Positions 35,040-44,960 of a stretch of DNA of 64,000 nucleotides are shown here, piece after piece. The DNA is from Sphingobacterium sp. UGAL515B_05 (GTDB taxonomy: Bacteria > Bacteroidota > Bacteroidia > Sphingobacteriales > Sphingobacteriaceae), in contig NZ_CP109907.1 of assembly GCF_033097525.1 (NCBI RefSeq), forward strand, positions 3,038,001 to 3,102,000, read 5' to 3'. The position numbers and the translations under genes were made by a program. Position 1 is the first letter of the stretch, and every line of letters begins with the position of its first letter. A model generated the notes under the pieces. That model made no database searches and was not told the DNA's origin. It saw nothing but the letters and a program-made list of their open reading frames with translations.

Positions 35040-35453
35040 TTAATTAAATGTTTTGCTAAAATCAGCCAGGGTTATCTTTTCCAAACGTTGTACAATATCA
35101 GTGTCGACTTCCTGATACAGATCCTGGAGTTTGGAGTTGATATTTTTGCCCACAATACATGCCGGATTGGGATTGTTAAATTTCCCGCCGAAATCGGTTT
35201 GCTTGGTGCTGATATAAATATCAGCCAAGGTAATCGTTGGATTCTCGGGATTTATGCGAATACCGCCGCCCTTACCTTCTTTACTTGTCAGTAAAGATGC
35301 TGTTTTGAGAGATGCAATTTCTTTGCGAACCACACTTGCATTGACCTGGATGCTTGACGCAATATATTCAGAAGAAAGCCATTGATTTGACTCTTCTAAC
35401 TGTGCCAGAACCATAATGTGTAATGCTGTTGCGAACCTCAAGTTGTGTAACAT
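35040..35453 (-). CDS. Rrf2-family transcriptional regulator
   Basis: A 137-residue winged-helix protein (FATALHIMVLAQLEE, then SSEYIASSIQVNASVVRKEI and a GGGIRINPENPTITLADIY wing and helix). Only one Cys is present, in NPACIVGK, so it probably does not hold a Fe-S cluster like IscR or NsrR; it resembles YwnA-type members. It lies upstream of the broken oxidoreductase and probably regulates that operon, as YwnA-type members do. Confidence 0.82.
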   Translation of the reverse strand: MLHNLRFATALHIMVLAQLEESNQWLSSEYIASSIQVNASVVRKEIASLKTASLLTSKEGKGGGIRINPENPTITLADIYISTKQTDFGGKFNNPNPACIVGKNINSKLQDLYQEVDTDIVQRLEKITLADFSKTFN

Positions 35454-35568
35454 CCTCTGCTGATTTTTCTAAATTATAACACAAAGTAACAGAAAAGGTT
35501 TTAAACTGAAATAAAAATTATTACAGTTTAAAACCTTCTGACAATCACGTGATAAAAGTGTTTGTTTT

Positions 35569-36255
35569 TTATTTTTTCTCGTTAAATTTTTTATAGCTAT
35601 CCATGATATAGACCTTCAGAGTCTCTTGGCTGCTGTTTTGAATAAATTTATAGGAAGGTCTAAACCTTTCCTTAAACAGGGCTAGATCTGAACCATTGAG
35701 CGGAGTCAATTCTTTGATCAGATTTTCGGTGAATTTTCGATCAACTGCTCTTTTCTCAAGTTCTGCGACGAGGAGTTTGTGATTTGAACGTGCCTGTTTT
35801 CCCTCTTTGCTAAATATACGGCTTGGAGAAATCCGTACTCCGCCGCGGTTTTGACTTGCGTCGGAATACTTTCCTAAAGTCTTCTCGCGCTGGATTTCAG
35901 CAGCAAGTCTACTGTCTGTCATCCGTTCTACGACAACTTCATTGAGTTCGATAACATTATTCATTCTGTTCAAATAGATTCTGCGTAAGCTGCTATCATA
36001 AATGAAGACAGTATCTTGTTCATATCCCACAGCCTTGATTAACAAGAGGTCGTTAATATTGGCGTCAATTGCAAAGGAGCCATCTCTATTGGTCTGTACT
36101 TCAGCCTTGGTTCTTAAATTTTGAATTTGTGCAGCCTCAATTTTCTCACCGCTGACAAGTTCCATAATAATCCCCTTGGTTTTTTCCTGTGCAACAAGAT
36201 GTCCACTCATTAGTGTAATAAGTAAGCAGCTTAGAATCGTTTGTAAGATTTTCAT
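35569..36255 (-). CDS. Secreted protein with a carboxypeptidase-regulatory-like domain
   Basis: A 228-residue exported protein with a signal peptide (cleavage after LVAQ). Residues about 26-100 look like a CarboxypepD_reg-like beta sandwich (GIIMELVSGEKIEAAQI, DGSFAIDANI, LIKAVGYEQDTVFI). The remainder is helical and charged. Such proteins are common in Bacteroidota envelopes, function unknown. Stands before the M1 peptidase on the same strand but about 120 bases apart. Confidence 0.7.
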   Translation of the reverse strand: MKILQTILSCLLITLMSGHLVAQEKTKGIIMELVSGEKIEAAQIQNLRTKAEVQTNRDGSFAIDANINDLLLIKAVGYEQDTVFIYDSSLRRIYLNRMNNVIELNEVVVERMTDSRLAAEIQREKTLGKYSDASQNRGGVRISPSRIFSKEGKQARSNHKLLVAELEKRAVDRKFTENLIKELTPLNGSDLALFKERFRPSYKFIQNSSQETLKVYIMDSYKKFNEKK

Positions 36256-36376
36256 GTGAATAAATATAGTTATGTATTTTCAATCTATGAATGAACAGGG
36301 TATTTGCCGTTTTGTTTAGGCCGTACGTTCATGATCGTTCTCTAGCCAAAAATAACGAATAGATTTTGAAAATCTG

Positions 36377-38323
36377 CTAATTTGCTTTCCACGAATTATT
36401 GTCTGGGTTTTTGTCCGGCATGACCATGTCAGGATCTAGCTGTACAGATTGCAATGACTCTGTGGTGGGTATTTTAAATTGCCATACGTCGTTTCTTTCC
36501 CAGATTTCCACGGGTAGTTTTTTTCGAATCTTCTTGCCTGATACGGTTGTAGCTTCAACAATAACTGGCATCGGTAATTTTTCGAGATTTTCCACGGTGA
36601 CAAGTGCGCCAAATTTTGGCTCATTGTTGACATAGGATACCGATTTTATACCTTGGTCCATTTGCCAGTTGTTGACAAACCACCCGCGCCAGAACCAGTT
36701 TAGGTTTTCTCCAGCACCATTTTCAATAGCTTTGAAGAAATCCTCCGGTGTAGGGTGTTTGTAAGCCCATTCTTGGATATACTTTTTAAAGGCGTAATCG
36801 AAGCGCTCAGGACCGATGATTTCGTTTCGCAATAATTTCAGTCCATAAGCTGGCTTATAGTAGACCAAAGCACCAATATTACGTTCTTTCATGTTTTGCG
36901 GGGTACTCATGATCGGTTCAAGATTACGGGCAGTAAAGATGTACGATCTGCTCGCCTGATTACGGTAATATTCGCCATTGTTGAATTCCTTTGTTGCGAG
37001 TTCGTTAATAAATGTATTGAACCCTTCATCCATCCATCCATGTTCACGTTCGTTGGATGCGACAATCATTGGGAACCAATTGTGACCAAACTCGTGGTTG
37101 GTAACACCCCAAAGTGAGCCTGCTTTGGCCTGATTGCCACAGAACGACAAGGCTGGATATTCCATTCCACCGACATTGGAGGCTACATTGACCGCTACAG
37201 GGTAAGGATACTCAAACCAGCTTTTTGAATAGATTTCAATTGCAGCTTTCGTGTATTCTGTCGAGCGTTCCCAGGCATTGTTACTGTTACTTTCAATTGG
37301 ATAGGCTGACAACGCGAGGGATTTTTTTCCACTCGGTAGATTGATCTTCGCACCATCTAAAATAAATGCCGTAGAGGACGCCCAGGCAATGTCTTGTGCA
37401 TTATTAAGTTGATATTTCCAGGTTAAGGTTTTCTTGTCAGGCCTGGAGTTTTTTGCGTTAACTTCTTCGGCGGAGCGGATGATCACGGTTTCGTCGCTGC
37501 GTTGTGCCTGTTGGTATCGCTTGAGTTGCTCAGCTGTAAATACTTCCTGTGGGTTTAATAATTCGCCACCCAATACAACCATGTGGTTTGCCGGAGTAGT
37601 GATCTCAACCTGGTAATTTCCGAATTCACGATAGAATTCTCCCGGTCCTGTATAAGGAAGGGTATTCCAACCTCTAATGTCGTCATAGACACACAGTCTT
37701 GGGAACCATTGTGCAATGGCATAGATTTTTCCGTTTTTTGTGTCAAGTATACCTGTACGGTCCGCACCATATTTAGGAACGGTGTATTGGTATTTAATCT
37801 TAAAAGTTATTTTTCCGCCCTTGCTCTTTAATGCCGCAGGAAGTCGAAGTTGCATACGGGTATCGTCAATAATATATTCGATGGCATTTCCGTTTACATC
37901 CGTAACAGATTGTATCTGATATCCACCATCAAAAGTTGAGTTACCATCACCGTAACGGCTGTTGGTCAAGGGGGAGATCAATTGACCACGGCCATGTTGT
38001 GAAAACATATTTTGATCTAATTGTAACCACAGATAGTTCATATTGTCTGGACTATTGTTGCTATAGGTAATCTCGACAGATCCTGTAATTTGATCATTTT
38101 GATCGTTCAGGGAAGCCTGAATTTTATAGTCGGCTGCATTTTGCCAGTAGGCAGGGCCCGGTTTTCCGGCTGCGGAACGATATTCATTGCCATTATTTTT
38201 AAAAAACAAGGGTGCAAAGGCCTCTGTATAGCTGTAATTGGATGTTTTCTCCTGTGCAAAGGCCGGATAAGCATAGCTCAACGCAACAAGGCTTAAAGAA
38301 GCCAGTGCAATTCTTTTCATCAT
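36377..38323 (-). CDS. Exported M1-family metallopeptidase
   Basis: A 648-residue zinc peptidase. The frame opens at 38374, but the ATG ATG at 38323 begins the signal peptide ([20 protein letters not shown], then AFAQ). The zinc site is [12 protein letters not shown] (His410, Glu411, His414) with the third ligand Glu433 in [16 protein letters not shown], and GGMEYP resembles the GxMEN exopeptidase motif in altered form (G-MEYP). M1 peptidases remove N-terminal residues from peptides. It should act in the periplasm. Confidence 0.88.
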   Translation of the reverse strand: MMKRIALASLSLVALSYAYPAFAQEKTSNYSYTEAFAPLFFKNNGNEYRSAAGKPGPAYWQNAADYKIQASLNDQNDQITGSVEITYSNNSPDNMNYLWLQLDQNMFSQHGRGQLISPLTNSRYGDGNSTFDGGYQIQSVTDVNGNAIEYIIDDTRMQLRLPAALKSKGGKITFKIKYQYTVPKYGADRTGILDTKNGKIYAIAQWFPRLCVYDDIRGWNTLPYTGPGEFYREFGNYQVEITTPANHMVVLGGELLNPQEVFTAEQLKRYQQAQRSDETVIIRSAEEVNAKNSRPDKKTLTWKYQLNNAQDIAWASSTAFILDGAKINLPSGKKSLALSAYPIESNSNNAWERSTEYTKAAIEIYSKSWFEYPYPVAVNVASNVGGMEYPALSFCGNQAKAGSLWGVTNHEFGHNWFPMIVASNEREHGWMDEGFNTFINELATKEFNNGEYYRNQASRSYIFTARNLEPIMSTPQNMKERNIGALVYYKPAYGLKLLRNEIIGPERFDYAFKKYIQEWAYKHPTPEDFFKAIENGAGENLNWFWRGWFVNNWQMDQGIKSVSYVNNEPKFGALVTVENLEKLPMPVIVEATTVSGKKIRKKLPVEIWERNDVWQFKIPTTESLQSVQLDPDMVMPDKNPDNNSWKAN

Positions 38324-38492
38324 ACGTCTACTTAAATTATGTTTATTTGCTCCAATATACAATGAAAAGTACATTGAGCCAAAAAAAACGCAAACGACGT
38401 TTCATAATATAAGGGATAGAAAGGGATCTTAAAGGTTTATTTAAGATAATTGGAGGCTTTTTAGAACCTCCATTCCGGGAAGCTTTGTGGAA

Positions 38493-38840
38493 CTATTTTA
38501 AATTTGTTTCGTACTCTGCTTCATTAAAACCGAGTAATATACCTTTGTTGTATTCAATAACAGGACGTTTAATCATACTTGTATTTTCCTGAAGTACTTT
38601 ATTGGCACTATCACCATCAATGACTTGCTCTTGAGTTTCTGGAGATAACTTTTTCCAAGTGGTTCCCTTTTTATTCACTAGCGCCTGCCAGTCTACCTGT
38701 GTTTCCCACTCTTTTAATTTATCTACACTGACGCCTTCTTTTTTGAAGTCATGAAATTGAAAGGGAACATTATTGTCTTCCAACCATGTAAGTGCTTTTT
38801 TTACTGTGTTACAATTTTTGATACCGTATACCTGTAGCAT
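38493..38840 (-). CDS. ArsC/Spx-like thioredoxin-fold protein
   Basis: A 115-residue protein with KNCNTVKKALTWLEDN, where Cys10 is the single active-site Cys typical of the YffB/ArsC-like group, and the late RPVIEYNKGILLGF loop with its cis-Pro. It probably acts as a glutathione-dependent or thiol reductase; arsenate reduction cannot be claimed. Length normal. Confidence 0.85.
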   Translation of the reverse strand: MLQVYGIKNCNTVKKALTWLEDNNVPFQFHDFKKEGVSVDKLKEWETQVDWQALVNKKGTTWKKLSPETQEQVIDGDSANKVLQENTSMIKRPVIEYNKGILLGFNEAEYETNLK

Positions 38841-39052
38841 AATAGTGACAATTTGGTGAATTCAAATTTAATCAATCCCGATACAATTTTTAAAATAATT
38901 CATATTTCTATGGTGTCTTTTCTGTGGTTGAAGGATAATGGTGGATATTTTGTTGGCAATGCCATTGAAAAAGGAGCAACCGGAAAGTTCCTATTCAATT
39001 GAACAATTCAAGGTTTTATGATTTGTTAAGATTCTACATCCCACGGGAAATG

Positions 39053-39073
39053 ATAGTGTATTTAGTACACTAT
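39053..39073. promoter_or_regulatory. Inverted repeat upstream of fbaA
   Basis: ATAGTGTA (39053-39060) and TACACTAT (39066-39073) form a perfect 8-bp palindrome with a 5-base centre, 84 bases before the fbaA start. Operator-like. The gap 38841-39156 contains nothing else I recognise. Confidence 0.45.
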
Positions 39074-39156
39074 AAAAATTAGGAAGTAATAATAATTTTT
39101 AATAATTTAGTAGCTTCAAGTTTAATGAAAGATTAAAATAAATCAATAACAGAAAT

Positions 39157-40236
39157 ATGAGCCTAAAAGATTTTAAAGGTGTATTGACAGGAGATCAAGT
39201 ACAAGAGTTGTTTGAGGTTGCGAAGAAACATAAGTTTGCTTTGCCTGCGGTAAACATTATCGGAACAAACTCTATCAATGCGGTTATGGAAACTGCGAAA
39301 GCAGTAAATTCTCCTGTAATTATTCAATTGTCAAATGGTGGAGCGCAATTCTACGCTGGTAAAACCTTAAACAACGATAATTTACAAGCTTGCGTATTGG
39401 GAGCTGTATCTGCAGCACAACATGTTCATTTATTAGCTGAGCATTATGGTGTAGCAGTTATTCTGCATACAGATCACGCAGCTAAGAAACTTTTACCTTG
39501 GATCGACGGTTTGTTGGACGCTGGCGAGAAATTCTTTGCGCAACACGGAAAACCATTGTTCTCTTCTCACATGTTGGATTTATCGGAAGAGCCAATTGAA
39601 GAAAATATTGAAATTTCAGCTAAATACTTAGCGCGTATGAAACCACTTGGTATGACTGTTGAGATCGAGCTGGGTGTGACAGGTGGTGAAGAAGACGGTG
39701 TTGACAACTCGGATGTAGATAGTTCAAAACTGTATACCCAACCGGAAGAGGTTGCGTATGCTTTTGAAGAATTGTCTAAAGTATCTGACAAATTTACAGT
39801 GGCAGCTGCATTTGGTAATGTTCATGGTGTTTACAAACCAGGTAATGTGAAATTGCAACCAGTTATATTACATAATTCACAAGAATATATTCGTGAGAAA
39901 TATAATCTTACTGCTGAGAAGCCTGTAAACTTCGTATTCCACGGTGGTTCTGGTTCTTCTCCTGAAGAAATTGCAGAGGCGATTTCATACGGTGCGATCA
40001 AAATGAACATTGATACGGATATGCAATGGGCATTCTGGGATGGTGTAAGAGCTTATGAAGCGAAAAACCATGATTATTTGCAAGGTCAGATCGGTAACCC
40101 TGAAGGAACTGATTCTCCAAATAAAAAATATTACGATCCACGCGTTTGGTTACGTAAAGGTGAAGAAACTTTTGTTGCTCGTCTGAAAGAAGCGTTCGCT
40201 GATTTGAATGCAGTAGACGTTAATAGCAAACTATAA
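39157..40236 (+). CDS. fbaA: Fructose-bisphosphate aldolase, class II
   Basis: A 359-residue zinc enzyme of the long FbaA type. Metal and substrate motifs are HTDHAAKK, SHMLDLSEEPIEENI, ELGVTGGEEDGVDN, AAFGNVHGVYKPGN and FHGGSGSSPEEI. It splits fructose 1,6-bisphosphate into DHAP and glyceraldehyde 3-phosphate. Length and motifs are normal. A strong terminator follows. Confidence 0.96.
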   Translation: MSLKDFKGVLTGDQVQELFEVAKKHKFALPAVNIIGTNSINAVMETAKAVNSPVIIQLSNGGAQFYAGKTLNNDNLQACVLGAVSAAQHVHLLAEHYGVAVILHTDHAAKKLLPWIDGLLDAGEKFFAQHGKPLFSSHMLDLSEEPIEENIEISAKYLARMKPLGMTVEIELGVTGGEEDGVDNSDVDSSKLYTQPEEVAYAFEELSKVSDKFTVAAAFGNVHGVYKPGNVKLQPVILHNSQEYIREKYNLTAEKPVNFVFHGGSGSSPEEIAEAISYGAIKMNIDTDMQWAFWDGVRAYEAKNHDYLQGQIGNPEGTDSPNKKYYDPRVWLRKGEETFVARLKEAFADLNAVDVNSKL

Positions 40237-40260
40237 GCATAGGTTGAAAAAATAGATCAT

Positions 40261-40290
40261 AAAGGCGCCCTTATATAGGGCGCCTTTTTT
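40261..40290 (+). terminator. Terminator after fbaA
   Basis: AAAGGCGCCC and GGGCGCCTTT form a 10-bp stem with T-run. Confidence 0.92.
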
Positions 40291-40371
40291 ATGTCAAAAT
40301 AGGTTAAAAATGTTGTTCTTAATAGGAATTGGCTTATTTTTTGACGAACAACAATAAAAAGTCAAGTAAAT

Positions 40372-41046
40372 ATGAAATTTTTAGGAGTCAGTGTAATTCT
40401 TTTATTAATTGCCCAAATGGGGTTTGGGCAGGTGAAGCAAAATGTTGGCGATTTTTCTTCGGTTGTAGCGACGGACAAGATTCAGGTGGAGTTGATTAAA
40501 TCCGACGAGTCCTTGGTGACGTTTGAAGGACAGAACCATGAAAATGTTAAGGTCGTCAACACAAATGGATCCTTGGTTTTGAAAATGAATACCTTGAATA
40601 TGCTGCAAGGGGGGAATATCTCTGTGAAGGTATATTACAAGAGTTTGAACAATGTGGAAGCAAAAAAAGGAGCCAAGGTATTTGCAACGACAAATAATCC
40701 AGTTGCTGCTGACCACTTAAAAGTATATGCTTCAGAAGGTGGTTTGGTCGATCTCTATACAGCGGTAAAAACAGCTGAAATAAAAGTGACCTCGGGGGCT
40801 ACAATCGCTTTGTATGGAAAGGCAAATAAACAGGAGATCATTTCGAATTTTGGCGGCAAATATGAAGGTAAAGACTTTAAGACAGCAACAACGGTAGTTA
40901 CTGTCAATGGCGGGGGAAAAGCGGATGTTTTTGCCACTGATTCGATCGAAACAAAAACACGTGGTGGTGGTGTCATTGATGTCTATGGAAAACCGGAACA
41001 ACGTGTAGAAAAGAAAATGGCCGGCGGAACAGTCAACTTTAAATAA
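40372..41046 (+). CDS. Exported auto-adhesin-like protein (DUF2807/GIN domain)
   Basis: A 224-residue exported protein (signal peptide ends near FGQ, residue 22). The rest is a beta-helix-like repeat of short strands (VKVVNTNGSLVLKMN, LKVYASEGGLVDLYT, VYGKPEQ), matching the head GIN domain (DUF2807) found in Bacteroidota envelope proteins. Function not established. Single gene. Confidence 0.75.
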   Translation: MKFLGVSVILLLIAQMGFGQVKQNVGDFSSVVATDKIQVELIKSDESLVTFEGQNHENVKVVNTNGSLVLKMNTLNMLQGGNISVKVYYKSLNNVEAKKGAKVFATTNNPVAADHLKVYASEGGLVDLYTAVKTAEIKVTSGATIALYGKANKQEIISNFGGKYEGKDFKTATTVVTVNGGGKADVFATDSIETKTRGGGVIDVYGKPEQRVEKKMAGGTVNFK

Positions 41047-41248
41047 GTAAACTGTCTTGAATTTGTCAATTTTAGTGCGAGTTTATTTTAGTTGATTTTA
41101 TAGAAAAGAGTGGAAATTTGAGGTAATAGATGAAATAAAAAGGGTTTAGCTTGATTGGGGTGATGATTGTTGTTTAACCTTTTTATTAAAAAGGTCAGTT
41201 ATTTTGTTTTTCTCATCAGAAACCTTCTTCATTTGTGCTTAAAATACT

Positions 41249-41256
41249 TATTTTTG
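41249..41256 (+). promoter_or_regulatory. Candidate -7 promoter box for the hydroxylase gene
   Basis: TATTTTTG matches TAnnTTTG perfectly, 24 bases before the start codon at 41281. Confidence 0.5.
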
Positions 41257-41280
41257 TGAGGGAATAATAAAAATAGTATT

Positions 41281-41949
41281 ATGGCAAAGCGTAATTATGT
41301 TTCAAATTCTACGGAATCTACGCGCATGTTCAAGAATGACTTTTTAGAGTCTTTGACGAAAGTGCATTGGAGTGTACCTTTGATTTTCTATGTACCCGTG
41401 GTTGTTTTCTTTTCGTATAAAGCTCTAGTTTGGGGAGAGATTTCTTTTTTAACATACAGTGGGTATTTTATTTTTGGTTTAGCTTTCTGGACTGCTTTTG
41501 AATATGCATTACATCGTTGGGTGTTTCATTTTCATCCGACATCGGAATGGGGAAAGCGAATCGCTTTTATTTTCCATGGTGTGCATCATGATTATCCAAG
41601 AGACCGTATGCGTTTGGTGATGCCGTTGTCAGCGAGTATTCCACTAGCTCTTTTGGTGTATCTTGGTTTTACATTGTTTTTTTCGAATGAGTTTATCTTA
41701 GCCTGTTTTTTCTCAGGTTTTATGGTGGGGTATTTGATCTATGACGAATGTCATTATGCAATGCACCATGCTAATTTTAAAAGCGGTATTTTCAAACGGA
41801 TCAAGCAGCACCATATGTTGCACCATTATTCTGATCCAGAAAAAGGTTTTGGAGTGAGTTCTTCCTTATGGGATGAAATTTTACGCTCAGGTTTCGAAGA
41901 AAAGGAACCCAAAAAAGATTCTACTTCCTTAAAGGAAGAAAAAGCATAA
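41281..41949 (+). CDS. Fatty acid hydroxylase superfamily membrane protein
   Basis: A 222-residue membrane protein with four or so transmembrane segments and the di-iron histidine motifs ALHRWVFHFH, FHGVHHDYP, HYAMHHANF and HHMLHHYS. This is the sterol desaturase/fatty acid hydroxylase fold. The short form resembles the 2-hydroxylase domain of FA2H, so it may hydroxylate sphingolipid or other acyl chains at carbon 2, which would suit a sphingolipid-containing Sphingobacterium. Substrate is inferred. Confidence 0.8.
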   Translation: MAKRNYVSNSTESTRMFKNDFLESLTKVHWSVPLIFYVPVVVFFSYKALVWGEISFLTYSGYFIFGLAFWTAFEYALHRWVFHFHPTSEWGKRIAFIFHGVHHDYPRDRMRLVMPLSASIPLALLVYLGFTLFFSNEFILACFFSGFMVGYLIYDECHYAMHHANFKSGIFKRIKQHHMLHHYSDPEKGFGVSSSLWDEILRSGFEEKEPKKDSTSLKEEKA

Positions 41950-41965
41950 ATTGAATCACATCAAC

Positions 41966-41999
41966 TAAAAAAGCCCTTGGAAACTCCAGGGCTTTTTTT
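41966..41999 (+). terminator. Terminator after the hydroxylase gene
   Basis: AAAAAAGCCCTTGG against CCAGGGCTTTTTTT (with one mismatch), followed by T. Confidence 0.85.
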
Positions 42000-42054
42000 A
42001 TGGATTAATTTTTCTTTTTATTTGACAATGTCAAGTGGGCCTTGTAGGCTAACT

Positions 42055-42468
42055 TTAGATCAATGGCTTCTTGTCGGGGTTGGCGTGCAGGTATTCCAGT
42101 TTGAACTGAAACATTTGGGCCATTTTCTGCGCACGCCATTTGGCTTCTTCTGCCTTTTGTCCACTGTATAGGCGATCTACTGTTGCTTCGAATAATTTGA
42201 GCCATTGACCAAAATGTTGCGCATCAATGGGTAAGTTGATATGGGGTGGAAAGGGGCTGCCAAAATAACGATGTTCATCCAGTAGGATAGTCTGCCAGAA
42301 ACTATACATCTTCTCAAGATGGATCGCCCAATTGTCTCGGATTCGTTCTTTAAAAATAGGTCCGAGCAAAGTATCGTTACGTATCGTCGTATAAAATTGA
42401 TCTACTAATACTTTAATGTCATCGAGTGTTTGGATATCTTGTTTCATCGGCGTATGATCTAAGCTCAT
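42055..42468 (-). CDS. Group III truncated haemoglobin
   Basis: A 137-residue single-domain globin. LVDQFYTTIRNDTLLGPIF, the helix ending LEKMYSFWQTILL, the FGSPFPPHINLPI loop and the haem-binding helix DAQHFGQWLKLF (proximal His in the AQHF segment) fit group III truncated haemoglobins. Related proteins bind oxygen or nitric oxide. No partner gene is adjacent. Confidence 0.85.
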   Translation of the reverse strand: MSLDHTPMKQDIQTLDDIKVLVDQFYTTIRNDTLLGPIFKERIRDNWAIHLEKMYSFWQTILLDEHRYFGSPFPPHINLPIDAQHFGQWLKLFEATVDRLYSGQKAEEAKWRAQKMAQMFQFKLEYLHANPDKKPLI

Positions 42469-42635
42469 GAATAAAGACCTGTAGCTGGATCAAAAGCTTC
42501 TTCATGATGTTTATCTGGATTAAATGTAGTGACATTTAGGGAGAATCGCATCACTTGGATGTAAAGATGTCTCGTTGAAATATTGTAATTCTCTTTTATT
42601 GTCAGTAAATTGACTCAATACTAAGGGAAAAACAT

Positions 42636-43202
42636 ATGGGAAAATACGTTCTTTTAATCCTATTATCGATGGGATTTTATGCTGTCGAGGCGCAGGTTAC
42701 AACAATTTCGATCAATAAGGAAAATTTTCAATCTTCTGGTTTTCCATTTAAGGGGAAGCGTGTGTTACAAGTGGAACGCATTCAAACTCCAAAAGAAGAC
42801 AATTATATTGTATTTTCAAAAGAGGAACGGGGTGCCGATCCCGATAAGCTTTATGTACAGCAATTTCAGCAGATCGATGGAATGTGGCAGCTTGTGGCTG
42901 ATGAATTGATATCCGAAGAGGGGATCGTTACGTCGGTTTGGGAATCTCGGAAGGCATTTTTTGATGCGGATAAGGATGGTAAATTGGATGCATTATTTAT
43001 CTATTCAAGGCATCCAAAAGATGATCTCCAAAAGCAGCTTAGCTGTATAGGACTTGTTCTTTACAAGAACAAGTTTTACCGTCTTCGTGCGGAGGAAACA
43101 GATGGTTATAGTCAAACAACGTTTTCAGAAAATTATGCATCCCTACCGGTTGAGGTAAAGGAAAATGTGGAGCGTTATTGGAATAATCTGGATAAAAGAT
43201 AA
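42636..43202 (+). CDS. Exported protein of unknown function
   Basis: A 188-residue protein with a signal peptide (MGKYVLLILLSMGFYAVEAQ). The mature part has a FFDADKDGKLDALFIY segment with the DxDxDG pattern of an EF-hand-like calcium loop, and no recognised family. The next gene (ExbD) is convergent. Confidence 0.65.
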   Translation: MGKYVLLILLSMGFYAVEAQVTTISINKENFQSSGFPFKGKRVLQVERIQTPKEDNYIVFSKEERGADPDKLYVQQFQQIDGMWQLVADELISEEGIVTSVWESRKAFFDADKDGKLDALFIYSRHPKDDLQKQLSCIGLVLYKNKFYRLRAEETDGYSQTTFSENYASLPVEVKENVERYWNNLDKR

Positions 43203-43388
43203 TTTTCGGTACGGGTTTGGAATCTACCGAAAGATCGATCATACGACCTTTCGGTAAACTTGTTATTGTCTATTTTATCAGATAGAAATCATTCCCATGT
43301 TTTTTGATGACATTAATTGATTTTACCTATGAAAGGCTCGTTCAATCGGTTGTTTCAATGCATGGATAGGACATCGCTCAAATCAATG

Positions 43389-43934
43389 TTACTGGAGTAC
43401 AGTGAGCAATTGCTTTTCTTCTTCGATTTGTGTTTTACTGATCACATAACGTGCAATATGCTGGTCCTTCAATTGATCTATCGTCTGAATAACGTCTTTT
43501 GTGCGCGCTTCTTTGCTAGGCTTAATCAATACAATCATGTCCTTTGTGTCGGGCATAGAGCTTATCTTAGCTTTTAACTGTGCAATAACGACTGAGAGCC
43601 CTTTCTCGATATCTACCGGTACTTTTGAAGAGCTGATCGGTTTTTTGAAATCCCCATGATACCACATGAATTTTCCTTCGCCTAAGATGAGGGTCGCCGT
43701 GCGGTTTTCATCAATAAGAACCGAACTTTCTACATCTGATTTAATTTTGTCTGGCATGGCGATATCCATTGCAGATGGTTTATTTAATGTTGTGGTCAGC
43801 ATAAAGAATGTAATGAGAAGAAATGCGAGGTCTACCATGGCTGTTAAATCTACTTTAGGAGCCATTTTTCTGCTTCTTATTTTTTTCTTTCCCGTTTCTT
43901 GCGTTTTTTGGTTTAATTCTGCCATGATCGTCAT
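43389..43934 (-). CDS. ExbD/TolR-type biopolymer transport protein
   Basis: A 181-residue inner membrane protein. The single transmembrane segment VDLTAMVDLAFLLITFFML contains the protonatable Asp of ExbD. The rest is periplasmic (VLIDENRTATLIL, IVLIKPSKEARTKDVIQTID). With ExbB and TonB it powers outer-membrane receptors, but ExbB is not adjacent. An alternative start lies three codons downstream (MAELNQ). Confidence 0.85.
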   Translation of the reverse strand: MTIMAELNQKTQETGKKKIRSRKMAPKVDLTAMVDLAFLLITFFMLTTTLNKPSAMDIAMPDKIKSDVESSVLIDENRTATLILGEGKFMWYHGDFKKPISSSKVPVDIEKGLSVVIAQLKAKISSMPDTKDMIVLIKPSKEARTKDVIQTIDQLKDQHIARYVISKTQIEEEKQLLTVLQ

Positions 43935-44245
43935 CTTTAGGTTAACACGTTGTTGTTACTCACTATGATGATGTCAGCGAAGAACGGATTCCACAGTATT
44001 TTTTTTAAAAAACTGGGGTTTTTCTCAAGTACTTTCTGTGTTTTTTTTCTTAGTTGTTGATAATCAGTTTTTTTTATGCTATGTTTTAGTTTGTTCATTG
44101 TTGATCCGATTTGACCAATTCTCTTGTCATTTTGTCCTTTCGATCGATTTAGGGCGCTTGCTAGGCTGTCGAAATTTTTTTAGTGGTTTGAAAAAAAACC
44201 CTTCAATGCTGAAAGGCTTTTCTTGTGGAGTTGTAGTTAAGTTGC
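43935..44245. other. Gap with no recognised feature
   Basis: T-rich intergenic DNA with several runs of eight or more T. No intact ORF, tRNA or obvious hairpin is seen. Confidence 0.5.
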
Positions 44246-44788
44246 TCAGCAACCGCTTTGGTTAGGCATGCGTTTATAAATTATTTTGTTATCTCTTTGT
44301 ACATAGTCGCCCGCTACTATTGGACACGAATACTTCGGCGCGAACATGACACTACGCCCCCTTATCGTTATTTTGTCGTTTACTTTCAGACTTTTCAATT
44401 GTTGAAATTCATTAGAATTTTCCAGACCAAAACTTAGAATATAGTCTTTACGATTAATCCTAATCATCACTCCAAAACCTAACTGTGCACCAAGAGGAAG
44501 ATAGAGAGAAGTTACAACCGCCTCTATGTTAGCAGAATTCTTTACTTGATTCTTTATTTTCGCAGCATTGTCAAGTACTTTTATACCTTCGGGAGATTCT
44601 TTCCATTTTTTGAATTTTATACCATTGGGGCTCGCTTCCCATTTATTCCTTTCGGTGGTCGTTTCAGTGAGAGTGCGTGAATTCGGAGCCGTTTTTTTTA
44701 AAGTTTCATTTTTGATTTCGCGATTAGCAAAGGCCAAGCCGCTTCCTATAGCGAGCGGTAAAACCAATACGTAGATAATTTTTTTCAT
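44246..44788 (-). CDS. Exported protein of unknown function
   Basis: A 180-residue exported protein (signal peptide to about residue 21, AFA). It has a short internal repeat (KWEASPNGIKFKKWKESPEG: the WxxSPxGIK unit twice) and a C-terminal beta-rich domain with GRSVMFAPKYSCPIVAGDYVQ. It starts 172 bases from the divergent membrane-bound regulator, which may control it. Family not recognised. Confidence 0.6.
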   Translation of the reverse strand: MKKIIYVLVLPLAIGSGLAFANREIKNETLKKTAPNSRTLTETTTERNKWEASPNGIKFKKWKESPEGIKVLDNAAKIKNQVKNSANIEAVVTSLYLPLGAQLGFGVMIRINRKDYILSFGLENSNEFQQLKSLKVNDKITIRGRSVMFAPKYSCPIVAGDYVQRDNKIIYKRMPNQSGC

Positions 44789-44960
44789 ATTTTTAAAAGT
44801 TTAATGAACATTAGATTTATCCCAGTAAATTAGATCCGTTCAAACTTTTTTTCTCGTATCTGTTTTAGAGTGATGTAACAAAATTACTTTGATGATACTT
44901 ATATAGAGGGATTTAGATTGTAAATAGTGATGTAATCTTTGTAAATAAATTGTAAATCGT

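Noticed and set aside
40296..40312. GTCAAAATAGGTT resembling the spacer of the LytTR-style element
   Set aside because: Neither half-site matches and it lies outside the accessory region.
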